Source: Bacillota bacterium (GTDB lineage: Bacteria > Bacillota > Clostridia > Peptostreptococcales > Anaerovoracaceae). Taken from it: DNA of 64,000 nt. The stretch covers positions 310,001 to 374,000 of the forward strand of contig JAFUCA010000006.1 in the NCBI GenBank assembly GCA_017459895.1, in the 5' to 3' direction. Shown here piece after piece: positions 26,892 to 35,289 of the stretch. Position 1 is the stretch's first letter, and each line of letters opens with the position of its first letter. Both the position numbers and the translations under genes were made by a program. The notes below the pieces were generated by a model, which worked only from the letters and a program-made list of their open reading frames with translations, searched no databases and was not told the origin of the DNA.

Positions 26892-26915
26892 GGGACTGGC
26901 CGGCCCCGGGGAACA

Positions 26916-28298
26916 ATGAAGGAACGAAGGAAACACAATCCGTCAATGACACGGGACCGGGTCGGAGGAATCCGCCTGCAGGTCCTGAACTTCATCATGA
27001 TCGCGGTGGTCGTGCTGGTCGCCGTGCTGCTTCTGGTCGGAATCAACCGGCTGTCGGATAACTATCATGATCTGAAGGACAACACGGATATCTATATCCT
27101 CTGCGAAACCAATGCGGACAGCATGATGGATGCCTCGGATTATCTGACGGAGCAGGCAAGGGAGTTTGCCGTGACCGGAGATATCGCCGCCATGGACAAC
27201 TATTTCGCCGAAAGCGAGCAGACGAAGCGCAGAGACAACGCCCTGGCGAGCCTGGAGGAAAACATGCCGGGATCCGAAGCGCTGACGTATCTGCAGAGTG
27301 CCCTGGATGAATCCATCGCGCTGATGGAACGGGAGTATTATTCCATGCGCCTGGTCATCGACGCGAAGGGGTACGATCTGCGGACCATACCGGACAGCCT
27401 GCAGGAGGTGAAGCTGACCGCGGCGGACCAGAAGCTGCCTGCGGAAGAGAAGATGGAGAAGGCGCGCACGCTCATGTTCGATGAGGAGTACGAATCACAG
27501 AAAGAAGCGATCTCCGGCAATGTAGAGGGCTGTCTGAACCAGCTGCTCGAAGGGATCCAGACCAGACAGGAGGCTAACTTCCGGGATATGGCGGCCACGC
27601 TGCGCATGACCAACATCATGATCGCTGTGATGATCCTGCTCTTCCTGCTGATGATCCTGCTGATCATCTTCCTGGTGCTCCAGCCTTTGCGCAATAATAT
27701 CGGCTACATCAACGAAAAGATGCGCCTGCCGATGAAGGGCGCCTTCGAACTGCAGTATCTGGCTTCGGTCTACAACCGGATGTACGATGAGAATCAGGAG
27801 CACAGCGACCTGCTGGCGTATGAAGCGATCCACGACCGGCTGACCGGCGCCTACAACCGGGCGGGCTTCGAGGAGCGGTTCCATGCGGCGGACCACAATA
27901 CCATCGCGCTGGTGCTGATCGACGTGGATGAGTTCAAGGGGATCAATGATAATTACGGTCACAGCGTCGGGGATCTGATCCTGAAGCGGGTCGTCTACCT
28001 GATCCAGACCCAGTTCCGGGCGGAGGACTACGTCTGCCGGATCGGCGGAGACGAGTTCGCCATCATCATGCTGTTTGTGGATTCCACCATGCAGCCGCAG
28101 GTCATGGGTAAGATCAACGCCATCAACCGGCAGCTGCAGAATCCGACGGGCAATCTCCCGAAGACCTCCCTGAGCGTGGGAGTAGCCTTCGGTGACCGCA
28201 AGAACCCGACCGAGGACATGTTCAAAGACGCGGACGCCGCGCTCTATGAGGTCAAGAGAAGCGGCCGCAACGGCTGCCGGTTCTACGGGGAAGAGTAA
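26916..28298 (+). CDS. Membrane diguanylate cyclase (GGDEF)
   Basis: A 460-residue protein with a membrane helix near residues 25-45, an extracellular four-helix-type sensor (45-235), a second membrane helix (235-260), a linker and a C-terminal GGDEF domain. The active site is RIGGDEFAII near residue 373 and an RAED inhibitory-site motif lies five residues before it, so it is predicted to make c-di-GMP with product inhibition. Last gene of the operon, opposite in activity to the EAL protein at its head. A terminator follows directly. Confidence 0.9.
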   Translation: MKERRKHNPSMTRDRVGGIRLQVLNFIMIAVVVLVAVLLLVGINRLSDNYHDLKDNTDIYILCETNADSMMDASDYLTEQAREFAVTGDIAAMDNYFAESEQTKRRDNALASLEENMPGSEALTYLQSALDESIALMEREYYSMRLVIDAKGYDLRTIPDSLQEVKLTAADQKLPAEEKMEKARTLMFDEEYESQKEAISGNVEGCLNQLLEGIQTRQEANFRDMAATLRMTNIMIAVMILLFLLMILLIIFLVLQPLRNNIGYINEKMRLPMKGAFELQYLASVYNRMYDENQEHSDLLAYEAIHDRLTGAYNRAGFEERFHAADHNTIALVLIDVDEFKGINDNYGHSVGDLILKRVVYLIQTQFRAEDYVCRIGGDEFAIIMLFVDSTMQPQVMGKINAINRQLQNPTGNLPKTSLSVGVAFGDRKNPTEDMFKDADAALYEVKRSGRNGCRFYGEE

Positions 28299-28311
28299 GC
28301 AGAGCGATTAT

Positions 28312-28338
28312 AACGGGCAGATCCTGCCCGTTTTTTGT
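28312..28338 (+). terminator. Rho-independent terminator of the pilus/c-di-GMP operon
   Basis: AACGGGCAG (28312-28320), loop ATC, CTGCCCGTT (28324-28332), followed by a T-run. Perfect 9-bp stem, 13 bp after the GGDEF stop codon. Confidence 0.92.
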
Positions 28339-28889
28339 TACTTCATTCCGCCCTTCTGAAACTCCGATTCCGGATCCAGCAGCTCTTTCATGCCGTACCG
28401 GTAGATGGAGAGGATCACGGAGCCGATGACGACGATCTCGTTGAGGATCGAGGAGTAGGCTCCCACGAGGATGTCGTAGACGATCCAGGCGGGGGAGCAG
28501 ACGCACATGTTGGCGATCCGGATGATCCCGGCGTTGTTGGTCCACAGGGCGATGGTTCCCGCGGACATGGGGATCAGGGGCAGCAGGTTGACCGGCCCGT
28601 CCCAGGTCTGCCAGGTGAGGAACACGGCGATCGCCAGAAAAACGGGAACCCAGCCTTTCCACCGGACCCAGGCCCAGCGGTTGTACATGGACAGCATCAT
28701 GTTCCGGGCGATGATGAACAGCTGACTGACGCAGCCGCCGATGGCGCCCAGGATCACGAACTGCGCTGCGAATGCCAGGCATCCGGCGGCCTGCAGCAGA
28801 TAAAGGCGGCGGTTGGTTTTGACCTGAAAGGAGAAGAGGAAGCAAAGGGTCGCGACGATCCCCAGCCCCTGTGCGATTAGGAATCTCAT
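28338..28889 (-). CDS. YgjV family inner membrane protein
   Basis: A 183-residue hydrophobic protein with about 5-6 membrane segments. IAQGLGIVATLCFLFSFQVK near the start and LFIIARNMMLSMYNRWAW fit the YgjV/MtnB-like bacterial inner membrane family of unknown function. It starts 4 bp inside the end of the upstream gene, so the two membrane proteins are translated together. The function is unknown. Confidence 0.75.
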   Translation of the reverse strand: MRFLIAQGLGIVATLCFLFSFQVKTNRRLYLLQAAGCLAFAAQFVILGAIGGCVSQLFIIARNMMLSMYNRWAWVRWKGWVPVFLAIAVFLTWQTWDGPVNLLPLIPMSAGTIALWTNNAGIIRIANMCVCSPAWIVYDILVGAYSSILNEIVVIGSVILSIYRYGMKELLDPESEFQKGGMK

Positions 28890-29455
28890 GTTTCGTCTGT
28901 ATCCTCCGGAAGGAAATGAGTGCTGCGCTTGCCGGTGATCCCGTCCTGCAGCAGCTGATCATTCGCGATCTCCGCTTCGTATGCCGCTGCCCGCTCCTTC
29001 GCCCGGCGGGTGATCTCACCCTCAGGAGAATGGTTGAACCGGTCCGGATCGTAGGCCCGTCGCCCCTGCCCCCGCATGCGCAAAAGCTGGTTCAGCCGGT
29101 CCTGCATCAGGGCGGTGTTGACGATGGTCGTGACCCCGATCAGGTAGTTAAAAAGCTGCAGGACCAGGTAGAGCATCGGGCAGTCGTCGGCCTCGTTGCT
29201 GCCCCGGGCCTGGGCCTCGGTGCGGAATTTCACGCCCTGACGGTACGCCCAGTAGACCTGGTATACGCCCAGCGTCAGGATGGACATGACGACGACAAAG
29301 GCGGGACTTGGTTCACTGCGAAGTCCCATCAGCCGGTTGGTATCCTTCTGCAGCTGATAGACCCAGTAGTAGGAATAGACCATGAAGGTGAGGAACGAGA
29401 AGACGATGCCCCTGAGGACATTGCGTTCACGGACCGTATAGGAAGCGTCGTACAT
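28886..29455 (-). CDS. DUF4234-type membrane protein
   Basis: A 189-residue protein with four membrane helices in two pairs, each including aromatic motifs (MVYSYYWVYQLQKDTNRL and LGVYQVYWAYRQG) of DUF4234, then a charged cytoplasmic tail. Family function is unknown. It lies 8 bp downstream of aroA on the same strand and may be expressed from the aromatic operon. Confidence 0.75.
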   Translation of the reverse strand: MYDASYTVRERNVLRGIVFSFLTFMVYSYYWVYQLQKDTNRLMGLRSEPSPAFVVVMSILTLGVYQVYWAYRQGVKFRTEAQARGSNEADDCPMLYLVLQLFNYLIGVTTIVNTALMQDRLNQLLRMRGQGRRAYDPDRFNHSPEGEITRRAKERAAAYEAEIANDQLLQDGITGKRSTHFLPEDTDET

Positions 29456-29463
29456 GAGCGGAC

Positions 29464-30750
29464 CTACCTTTCGATTTTACCGCCGAGGGCGGCGTAATCC
29501 TCAAAAAATCCCGGGAAGGTCTTATTGATGACACCGGCGTTGCGGATGGTGACCGGCATCCGGCTGATGCAGGAAGCGGCCGTCGCCGTCAGAACGATCA
29601 GGGGATCGGAGGATGCGTCGATCTCCCCTCCGGTCAGGATCGCCCGGCCGGTAAAGGAGAAGCCGGATCCGCCGTCGGAGATGTCGGCGCCGAAGGCATC
29701 CAGCACCCGAAAAACCGAGGCGTAGGCGTCGCTGTCGATGCCCGTCAGCATGGAGGTGCCGCTGGCATGGGCCATGATCACGGAGAGGATCGGCACCAGA
29801 TCCGGGATCCGGGAGGCGTTGATGTTGCAGCCCCGGAGGCTGCCGGAAACGACATTGGCGCTGTCGGTGGCCTGACCGGTCGCAGCTCCCAGAGAATGAA
29901 GCTTGTCCAGGATCTGCCGGCAGACCTGCCGGGAGTCGGCGGAAAGTCCCCGGATGGTGACGTTGCCTCCGAGGGCGCCGCATCCGAGCCAGAATGCGGC
30001 CCGGGTCCAGTCTCCCTCCAGGCTGACGGTATCCGGGATACGCAGCTTCTGGTTTCCGGGGATTTCGTAGAACGGATAGCCGTAATCGTCCACCGAGCGC
30101 AGAATGGTGACTCCGTACTGGCGCAGCACGGCGATGGCCATGTCCGGAAGCTCGGTGGAATCCGGCATCGTCGTCATGCGGACCGAGCTGTTTCCCTCCA
30201 GCAGCGGCAGCGCCAGCAAAAGTCCTGCGATAAAACAGGGATCCTCCCGTCCGGTCAGAGAGAAGGAACCGTAACCGATCCGTTTCGTGAGGGTGCAGAT
30301 CTCGTGGATCCGATCCCGGTCCCGGCGTTTGATCTTCAGATCACCCCGGCTGAAGCTCACGCCCCGGGGCTTCAGCGCGTCCGCCAGCGGCAGGACGGTG
30401 CTGTTGGGAAAGGCACCGGATCCGGTGAAGGAGACCTTCTGCTTGGTTGCGGCCGCGATGGGCAGCATCAGCGCGAAGGCATTCTCATCATCGGAGCAGA
30501 ACAGGGTGGGGGCATCTCCGGAGAGGGCCTCAAAACAGTTCAGCACGACTTCGAGATCCCGTGACCAGCATCCCGGAAGCCGGGTATAGTCTTTGGCCCG
30601 GGCGGCATTCGAGGCCTCCGCCTGTGCGGCTCCGGTACGGACCTGATGCAGGGAGAGGGCCTGACAGGTGGCGTGCAGGAGACTGTAGGTCACGGATGGC
30701 CGGGCGTTGATTTTGCCGTTCAGTTTGGTCGGGATCAGAGTAATGTCCAT
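29464..30750 (-). CDS. aroA: 3-phosphoshikimate 1-carboxyvinyltransferase (EPSP synthase)
   Basis: Sixth step of the shikimate pathway: joins shikimate 3-phosphate with PEP. The 428-residue length is normal. Supporting stretches are LNGKINARPSVTYSLLHA near the N-terminus (substrate loop K and S), SLTGREDPCFIAGLLLALPLL, EGDWTRAAFWLGCGAL, and the C-terminal SSDPLIVLTATAA and IRNAGVINKTFPGFFEDY. The sequence is divergent from the enterobacterial type, as in many Clostridia. It lies 42 bp after aroB. Confidence 0.88.
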   Translation of the reverse strand: MDITLIPTKLNGKINARPSVTYSLLHATCQALSLHQVRTGAAQAEASNAARAKDYTRLPGCWSRDLEVVLNCFEALSGDAPTLFCSDDENAFALMLPIAAATKQKVSFTGSGAFPNSTVLPLADALKPRGVSFSRGDLKIKRRDRDRIHEICTLTKRIGYGSFSLTGREDPCFIAGLLLALPLLEGNSSVRMTTMPDSTELPDMAIAVLRQYGVTILRSVDDYGYPFYEIPGNQKLRIPDTVSLEGDWTRAAFWLGCGALGGNVTIRGLSADSRQVCRQILDKLHSLGAATGQATDSANVVSGSLRGCNINASRIPDLVPILSVIMAHASGTSMLTGIDSDAYASVFRVLDAFGADISDGGSGFSFTGRAILTGGEIDASSDPLIVLTATAASCISRMPVTIRNAGVINKTFPGFFEDYAALGGKIER

Positions 30751-30792
30751 GGTTGGTTTCCTTTCTGAGGAGGCGGCTGCTCTGTGCGGCAG

Positions 30793-31992
30793 CTACAGCC
30801 CCTGGGCGATGATATGCTCCAGATCTAATGCGGGGACGTCCTTTAACACGCTGTGCCCCGGATATTCGGGGATGACGAGGGTGATCCGGTTCCCCTGGAT
30901 CTTCTTGTCGTTGTAGGCGACGTCCGCCAGTGCAAAGGCTGGATACGGGCAGTGCAGATCGTAGCCGAAGTACTGCAGGATGGCGCAGATGTCGTCCCCG
31001 TAGCCTTCCCGGACCCATCCGAGATTCTGTCCGGCCCTGGCGATGATCGACGTGCCCATGGCAACGGCAGCGCCGTGGGAGATCCCGTAGTCGCTGCACT
31101 TCTCGATGGCATGTCCGACGGTGTGCCCCAGGTTCAGGAGCTTGCGGCGGCCCGTCTCCCGTTCGTCCTCCTCCACGATCGCCCGTTTGATGTCGATCGC
31201 CTTCGCGATCAGCCGCATCATCTCCTCGGGATGATCAAAGATCGGGGGCCGCGGGCCGGCGGGGCCCATGCGAAGGAAGCTGTACAGAGGAGCGGAGCTG
31301 CTCTCCTGCGCGCCTTCGGCGGCGTCCTCTTCGGAGTCCCCGGGGACCATCAGCGCGGCATAGATCGCGGTGCTGTCCGCGATAAAGCCTGCTTTCAGGA
31401 TCTCCGCCATTCCGTCCAGCAGCAGATCCTGGGTCAGCGTAGTCAGCACGGCCGGGTCGAAGAGGACCAGGTTGGGCTGCCAGAAGGCACCGGCCAGATT
31501 TTTGCCGGCAGGCAGATTGACGCCGGTCTTGCCCCCTACCGAGGAATCCACCGCGGCCAGCAGCGTCGTGGGGATTTGAACGAAATCGATGCCCCGCAGA
31601 TAGATCGCGGCGGCAAATCCGGTGACATCACCGGTGATGCCTCCTCCCAAAGCGACCAGCAGGTCGGAGCGGGAGAACCGGTTCTCGGTCAGATGATCCA
31701 GAAGGCGCCCGATCGTCGCCATGTTCTTGTGATCCTCTCCCCCCGGGAAAACAAACCGGCTGACCTCAAATCCCGCGCTGCGAAGGGAGGAGATCAGCGT
31801 CTGCTGCGGTCCTCCGTAGAGATCGGCCACGGTCTCATCGGTCACGACGCAGATCCTGCGGCTGCGCAGGATCCCCGCGGTTCCCCGGCGCCGGGAAAGG
31901 TCTTCGCGGATCAGGGTGCCGGCCTCCGACAGAACCCCGGCCTTCAGGATGACGTCGTATTCTTTGGATGCGTTAACATGTATTGAAATCAT
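30793..31992 (-). CDS. aroB: 3-dehydroquinate synthase
   Basis: Second shikimate-pathway step: DAHP to 3-dehydroquinate, NAD and zinc dependent. The 399-residue protein has GGEDHKN, ALGGGITGDVTGFAAAIYLRG (NAD), QIPTTLLAAVDSSVGGKTGVN and the zinc region LNLGHTVGHAIEK. About 35 extra residues (roughly 205-240, rich in Glu, Ser, Pro and Gly) are inserted between the two domains compared with the usual ~360. The start at 31992 is chosen because AGAAAGG lies 7 nt upstream; an in-frame ATG at 32019 has no such site. It contains one CAAAGGCTGG word (30933-30942). Confidence 0.92.
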   Translation of the reverse strand: MISIHVNASKEYDVILKAGVLSEAGTLIREDLSRRRGTAGILRSRRICVVTDETVADLYGGPQQTLISSLRSAGFEVSRFVFPGGEDHKNMATIGRLLDHLTENRFSRSDLLVALGGGITGDVTGFAAAIYLRGIDFVQIPTTLLAAVDSSVGGKTGVNLPAGKNLAGAFWQPNLVLFDPAVLTTLTQDLLLDGMAEILKAGFIADSTAIYAALMVPGDSEEDAAEGAQESSSAPLYSFLRMGPAGPRPPIFDHPEEMMRLIAKAIDIKRAIVEEDERETGRRKLLNLGHTVGHAIEKCSDYGISHGAAVAMGTSIIARAGQNLGWVREGYGDDICAILQYFGYDLHCPYPAFALADVAYNDKKIQGNRITLVIPEYPGHSVLKDVPALDLEHIIAQGL

Positions 31993-32031
31993 ATATGGAA
32001 TCCTTTCTGTCCTGTCCATATATTATCATAG

Positions 32032-32071
32032 AAAAAAACCCGGCGAAATACATTGTGTCGTATTTCGCCGG
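32032..32071 (-). terminator. Rho-independent terminator of htrA
   Basis: Read on the minus strand, a perfect 12-bp stem (32060-32071 with 32040-32051) around an 8-nt loop is followed by TTTTTTT (32038-32032). It separates htrA from aroB. Confidence 0.93.
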
Positions 32072-32098
32072 AAAAGGTTTCCGCAATTGTCTGCCGGA

Positions 32099-33739
32099 TC
32101 AGAAGAACATGTTGAACCAGTCCTGCCAGGAGCCGCCCTGACCGGGGTCGCTGGGATTCTGCCCGAAGGGGTTCTCCTGCTGCGCCGGTGCGTCGGATGC
32201 GTCCTCGCTGCCGTCAGCATCGGAATTGTTCTGTGTCGCCGGCGTCTTCTCCTCAAGCTCCAGCTGAATTTCCTTCTGCTGGCCGTTTCGGATGATCGTG
32301 AACTTCAGTTTATCTCCGACCTTGTGAGAGGAAACGATGGCCGAAAGGGATTCGAAGCTGGTGATTTCCTTGCCGTCAACGGCGTAAACCTGATCCCCCG
32401 GCTCAAAGCCGGCCTTCTTCGCGTTCTCTCCGTTGACGCTATAGATATATACCCCTTGTGTGCTGCCTCCGAAGAGGGAGTCAAAGCCGCCGAAATTGCT
32501 GCTGCCGGAGGTTCCGGAGCCAACCTGGTAGGTCATGCCGGTGGACGGCTGTCCGCTGACGTAACCCTTATCCATCAGCTGCTGCGCGCAGTCCGCCGCC
32601 GTGTTGATCGGAATCGCGAATCCCAGACCCTCGACGTCGGAGCCGGAGGATTTGGCGACCACCAGGCCGATCAGCTGACCGTTTCCGTTAAAGAGTCCGC
32701 CGCCGGAATTGCCCGGATTGATGGAGCTGTCGGTCTGCAGCAGGTGCATCGTCTTGCCGTCGATGGCAAGTTCCCGGTCGGTGGCGCTGATGATGCCCGC
32801 GGTAACGGTACCTCCCAGCTCACCCAGAGGATTGCCGATGGCAACGGCCATATCGCCGACTTCCAGCTCGCTGCTGTTGCCGTAGGTCGCCGGAGTCAGG
32901 CCGGAGGCGTCGATCTTGACCACGGCCACATCGTTGGTCTCGTCCGTTCCGATCAGCGTGGCTTCGTATTCCTTCTTATCGGAGGTGGTCACCTTGATCT
33001 TGCTCGCGCCTTCAATGACGTGGTTGTTGGTCATGATGTAGCCGTCTTCGCTGATGATGACACCGCTGCCGGCGCCCTCGGTGACGTACTGCTGCATCCA
33101 TGTGTCGGAGGAGACGCTCTCGGTTCGGATCTCCACGACACTGCTCTTGGCTGCGGCGGTGATCTCCTTAATGGTCATGCTGCTGCCGGTGGCGCTCTCC
33201 AGCGTATAGCCCGCGGCATGTGCGCTCGCTTCCGCGGCGGAATCGGCGGCCGTCGTGGCTGTCTGCGCTGTGGTCGCCGGGGCCTTCTGCGCCAGGGTGA
33301 TCCCCATCGCGGCTCCGCCAAGGCCGAACAGGCAGGACAGGCACAGACATCCGGCGATCAGAAGAGCCAGGGCTCTGCGTGTCAGCAGGATCGGCTTCGG
33401 CGCGGCCTTCTGCTTCTGCTGCTTCTGGATGCTGTCCTTCATCTGCCGGCGGCTGCGGTGAACTTCGCCGTTGCTCCAGGAAGCGGACTCCCCGCTTCGG
33501 AACTGATCTCTCGGATCCTGGTAGCTTCCGGTGACGCCGGGGTCGAAGCTCGGATTCTCAAAGGCTGGTCTGCCTGGGGCGGATCCTCCGGAGAAATCGG
33601 AATCGACCGGATTGGCCGTTTCCCGGATCTCGGAGGTCTCTCTGCGATAGGGCTCATCCGCGGGATCCGGCTTCAGAATGAAATTCGGTTCGTATTCCGC
33701 AGGTCTGCTGCCGGCGGTGTTGATATTGTTTTCGTCCAT
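32099..33739 (-). CDS. HtrA/DegP-like membrane-anchored serine protease
   Basis: Surface quality-control protease. The 546-residue protein has a disordered acidic/proline N-terminus of about 100 residues, one membrane helix (LALLIAGCLCLSCLFGLGG), a trypsin-like domain with the His in TNNHVIEGA, Asp in TNDVAVVKID and Ser in NPGNSGGGLFN, and a PDZ domain near residues 410-500 (GVYIYSVNGENAKKAGFEPGDQVYAVDG). The C-terminal tail is acidic and Gln/Asn-rich. Start at 33739 with AGAGG 7 nt upstream; the upstream in-frame start at 33778 is not supported. Confidence 0.93.
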   Translation of the reverse strand: MDENNINTAGSRPAEYEPNFILKPDPADEPYRRETSEIRETANPVDSDFSGGSAPGRPAFENPSFDPGVTGSYQDPRDQFRSGESASWSNGEVHRSRRQMKDSIQKQQKQKAAPKPILLTRRALALLIAGCLCLSCLFGLGGAAMGITLAQKAPATTAQTATTAADSAAEASAHAAGYTLESATGSSMTIKEITAAAKSSVVEIRTESVSSDTWMQQYVTEGAGSGVIISEDGYIMTNNHVIEGASKIKVTTSDKKEYEATLIGTDETNDVAVVKIDASGLTPATYGNSSELEVGDMAVAIGNPLGELGGTVTAGIISATDRELAIDGKTMHLLQTDSSINPGNSGGGLFNGNGQLIGLVVAKSSGSDVEGLGFAIPINTAADCAQQLMDKGYVSGQPSTGMTYQVGSGTSGSSNFGGFDSLFGGSTQGVYIYSVNGENAKKAGFEPGDQVYAVDGKEITSFESLSAIVSSHKVGDKLKFTIIRNGQQKEIQLELEEKTPATQNNSDADGSEDASDAPAQQENPFGQNPSDPGQGGSWQDWFNMFF

Positions 33740-33904
33740 GATAATACCTCTCATGCCGCTTGTTTTTCTTACACCCATACTATAATAGGGAATTATGACG
33801 TTTTGGTGAATGTATTATGTGAATATCAGGGAAGATTTCACAACACCTTACAGGAAGAATATGATACAATATACGGGTATGATTTTTGAAAGATGGGAGA
33901 CAGC

Positions 33905-34822
33905 ATGAGCAAAGCACTGATCGCGATGGACAGCAGCGGATCCTTCCGGGTCTGCGCAGCGATAACAACCGATCTGGTTCAGGAGGCGGCCCGAATCCAT
34001 GAGACGACACCGACGGCATCGGCAGGACTGGGAAGAGTTCTGACCGCCGCCGGGATGATGGGTATTCTGATGAAGGAGCCGGACCAGAAGCTGACCGTCA
34101 ATTTCAAGGGCGACGGTCCGGCGAAGCAATATCTGGCGACCGCCTACAGCGACGGACGGGTCAAAGGATACGTCGCGAATCCCTATGTGGATCTGCCGCT
34201 GACCCCGGAGGGCAAGCTGGATGTGGGCGGATCGCTGGGGATCGGTGAACTGTCGGTGATCCGTGACCTTGGACTGAAGGAGCCCTACATGGGGACTATT
34301 GCGCTGGTGAATGGAGAGATCGCGGAGGATCTGACCGCCTACTTCTTCATTTCGGAGCAGCAGAACACTTCGGTGGCGCTGGGGGTGCGGGTCGAACGGG
34401 ATCTGTCCATCGGTGCGGCCGGAGGCATGATCATTCAGATGCTGCCGGATGCCAGGGAAGGAGCGGTGGATGCCCTTGAGAAGATGATCAGCAGCATGGA
34501 GCCGATCACGACGACGATCCGCCGGGTTGTTTCCGAGGGCAAGGGCCTGAGCGCGGCGGCGCTGGTCCGCCGGATGGTCGAGGAGATCTTCGCGGATATG
34601 CCGCAGGAGTACCGGGTCGAGGTACTGGAGGAACGGGACATCACATGGCACTGCGATTGCAGCAGGGAGCGGATCGAGCAGGCGCTGATGACCATCGGAA
34701 CGAAGGATCTGCGGGAGATCATCGAAGAAGACGGGCAGGCGGAGCTGCAGTGCCAGTTCTGTCTGAAGAAATATCAGTTCAGCAGGGAACAGCTGCAGTC
34801 GATCCTGGAGGATATTCAATGA
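33905..34822 (+). CDS. hslO: Hsp33 redox-regulated chaperone
   Basis: Holdase chaperone switched on by oxidation. The 305-residue protein has the Hsp33 core (TASAGLGRVLTAAGMMGILMK, FKGDGPAKQYLATAYSDGRVKGYV) and the C-terminal zinc switch with cysteines in WHCDCSRER and LQCQFCLKKY, that is CxC plus CxxC, all intact. Start at 33905 behind GGGAG; an in-frame ATG 12 bases earlier is possible. Diverges from htrA, another protein-quality gene. Overlaps the next gene by 4 bp. Confidence 0.95.
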   Translation: MSKALIAMDSSGSFRVCAAITTDLVQEAARIHETTPTASAGLGRVLTAAGMMGILMKEPDQKLTVNFKGDGPAKQYLATAYSDGRVKGYVANPYVDLPLTPEGKLDVGGSLGIGELSVIRDLGLKEPYMGTIALVNGEIAEDLTAYFFISEQQNTSVALGVRVERDLSIGAAGGMIIQMLPDAREGAVDALEKMISSMEPITTTIRRVVSEGKGLSAAALVRRMVEEIFADMPQEYRVEVLEERDITWHCDCSRERIEQALMTIGTKDLREIIEEDGQAELQCQFCLKKYQFSREQLQSILEDIQ

Positions 34823-35244
34823 AAGACGTAATGATCAGAATCAAAGGCAAGCAGGTGTCGAAGGATACCGGCGAGGACGAGATGGAATTCGTCACCGAAG
34901 GGAAACTGTACCTGCGGAAGGGAACAGTCTATCTGATATACGATGAGACGGAGCTTTCGGGGGTGCCCGGATGCCGGATCCGGCTGCGTCTGCGGGACGG
35001 AGAGATTCAGATGAAGCGGTACGGGGAAGGCGCCGGTGTGGGGACCGAGATCCTGTTTGAACAGGGCAAGCGGTACACCGGATATTACGACACGCCCTTC
35101 GGACCGATTCCGCTGGAGGTGCTGACGAATCACGTTCGCAGCAGCATCACCGCGGAGGGCGACGGAGACATCGATATCGATTATGAGATCAGCCTGAAAG
35201 GCCTGATGGAAGGCCGGAACACGCTGAACATAACATTAATGTAG
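34819..35244 (+). CDS. DUF1934 family protein
   Basis: A 141-residue beta-rich protein matching DUF1934 (a lipocalin/calycin-like family common in Firmicutes): MIRIKGKQVSKDTGEDEMEFVTEGKLY near the start, YLIYDETELSG and the YTGYYDTPFGPIPLEVLT stretch. Function unknown. The ATG overlaps the hslO stop (ATGA), so the two are co-translated. Confidence 0.85.
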   Translation: MKDVMIRIKGKQVSKDTGEDEMEFVTEGKLYLRKGTVYLIYDETELSGVPGCRIRLRLRDGEIQMKRYGEGAGVGTEILFEQGKRYTGYYDTPFGPIPLEVLTNHVRSSITAEGDGDIDIDYEISLKGLMEGRNTLNITLM

Positions 35245-35289
35245 AATTTGTTAGGTATGCGGATAATCATAAAAAAGGAGGGATGATTC

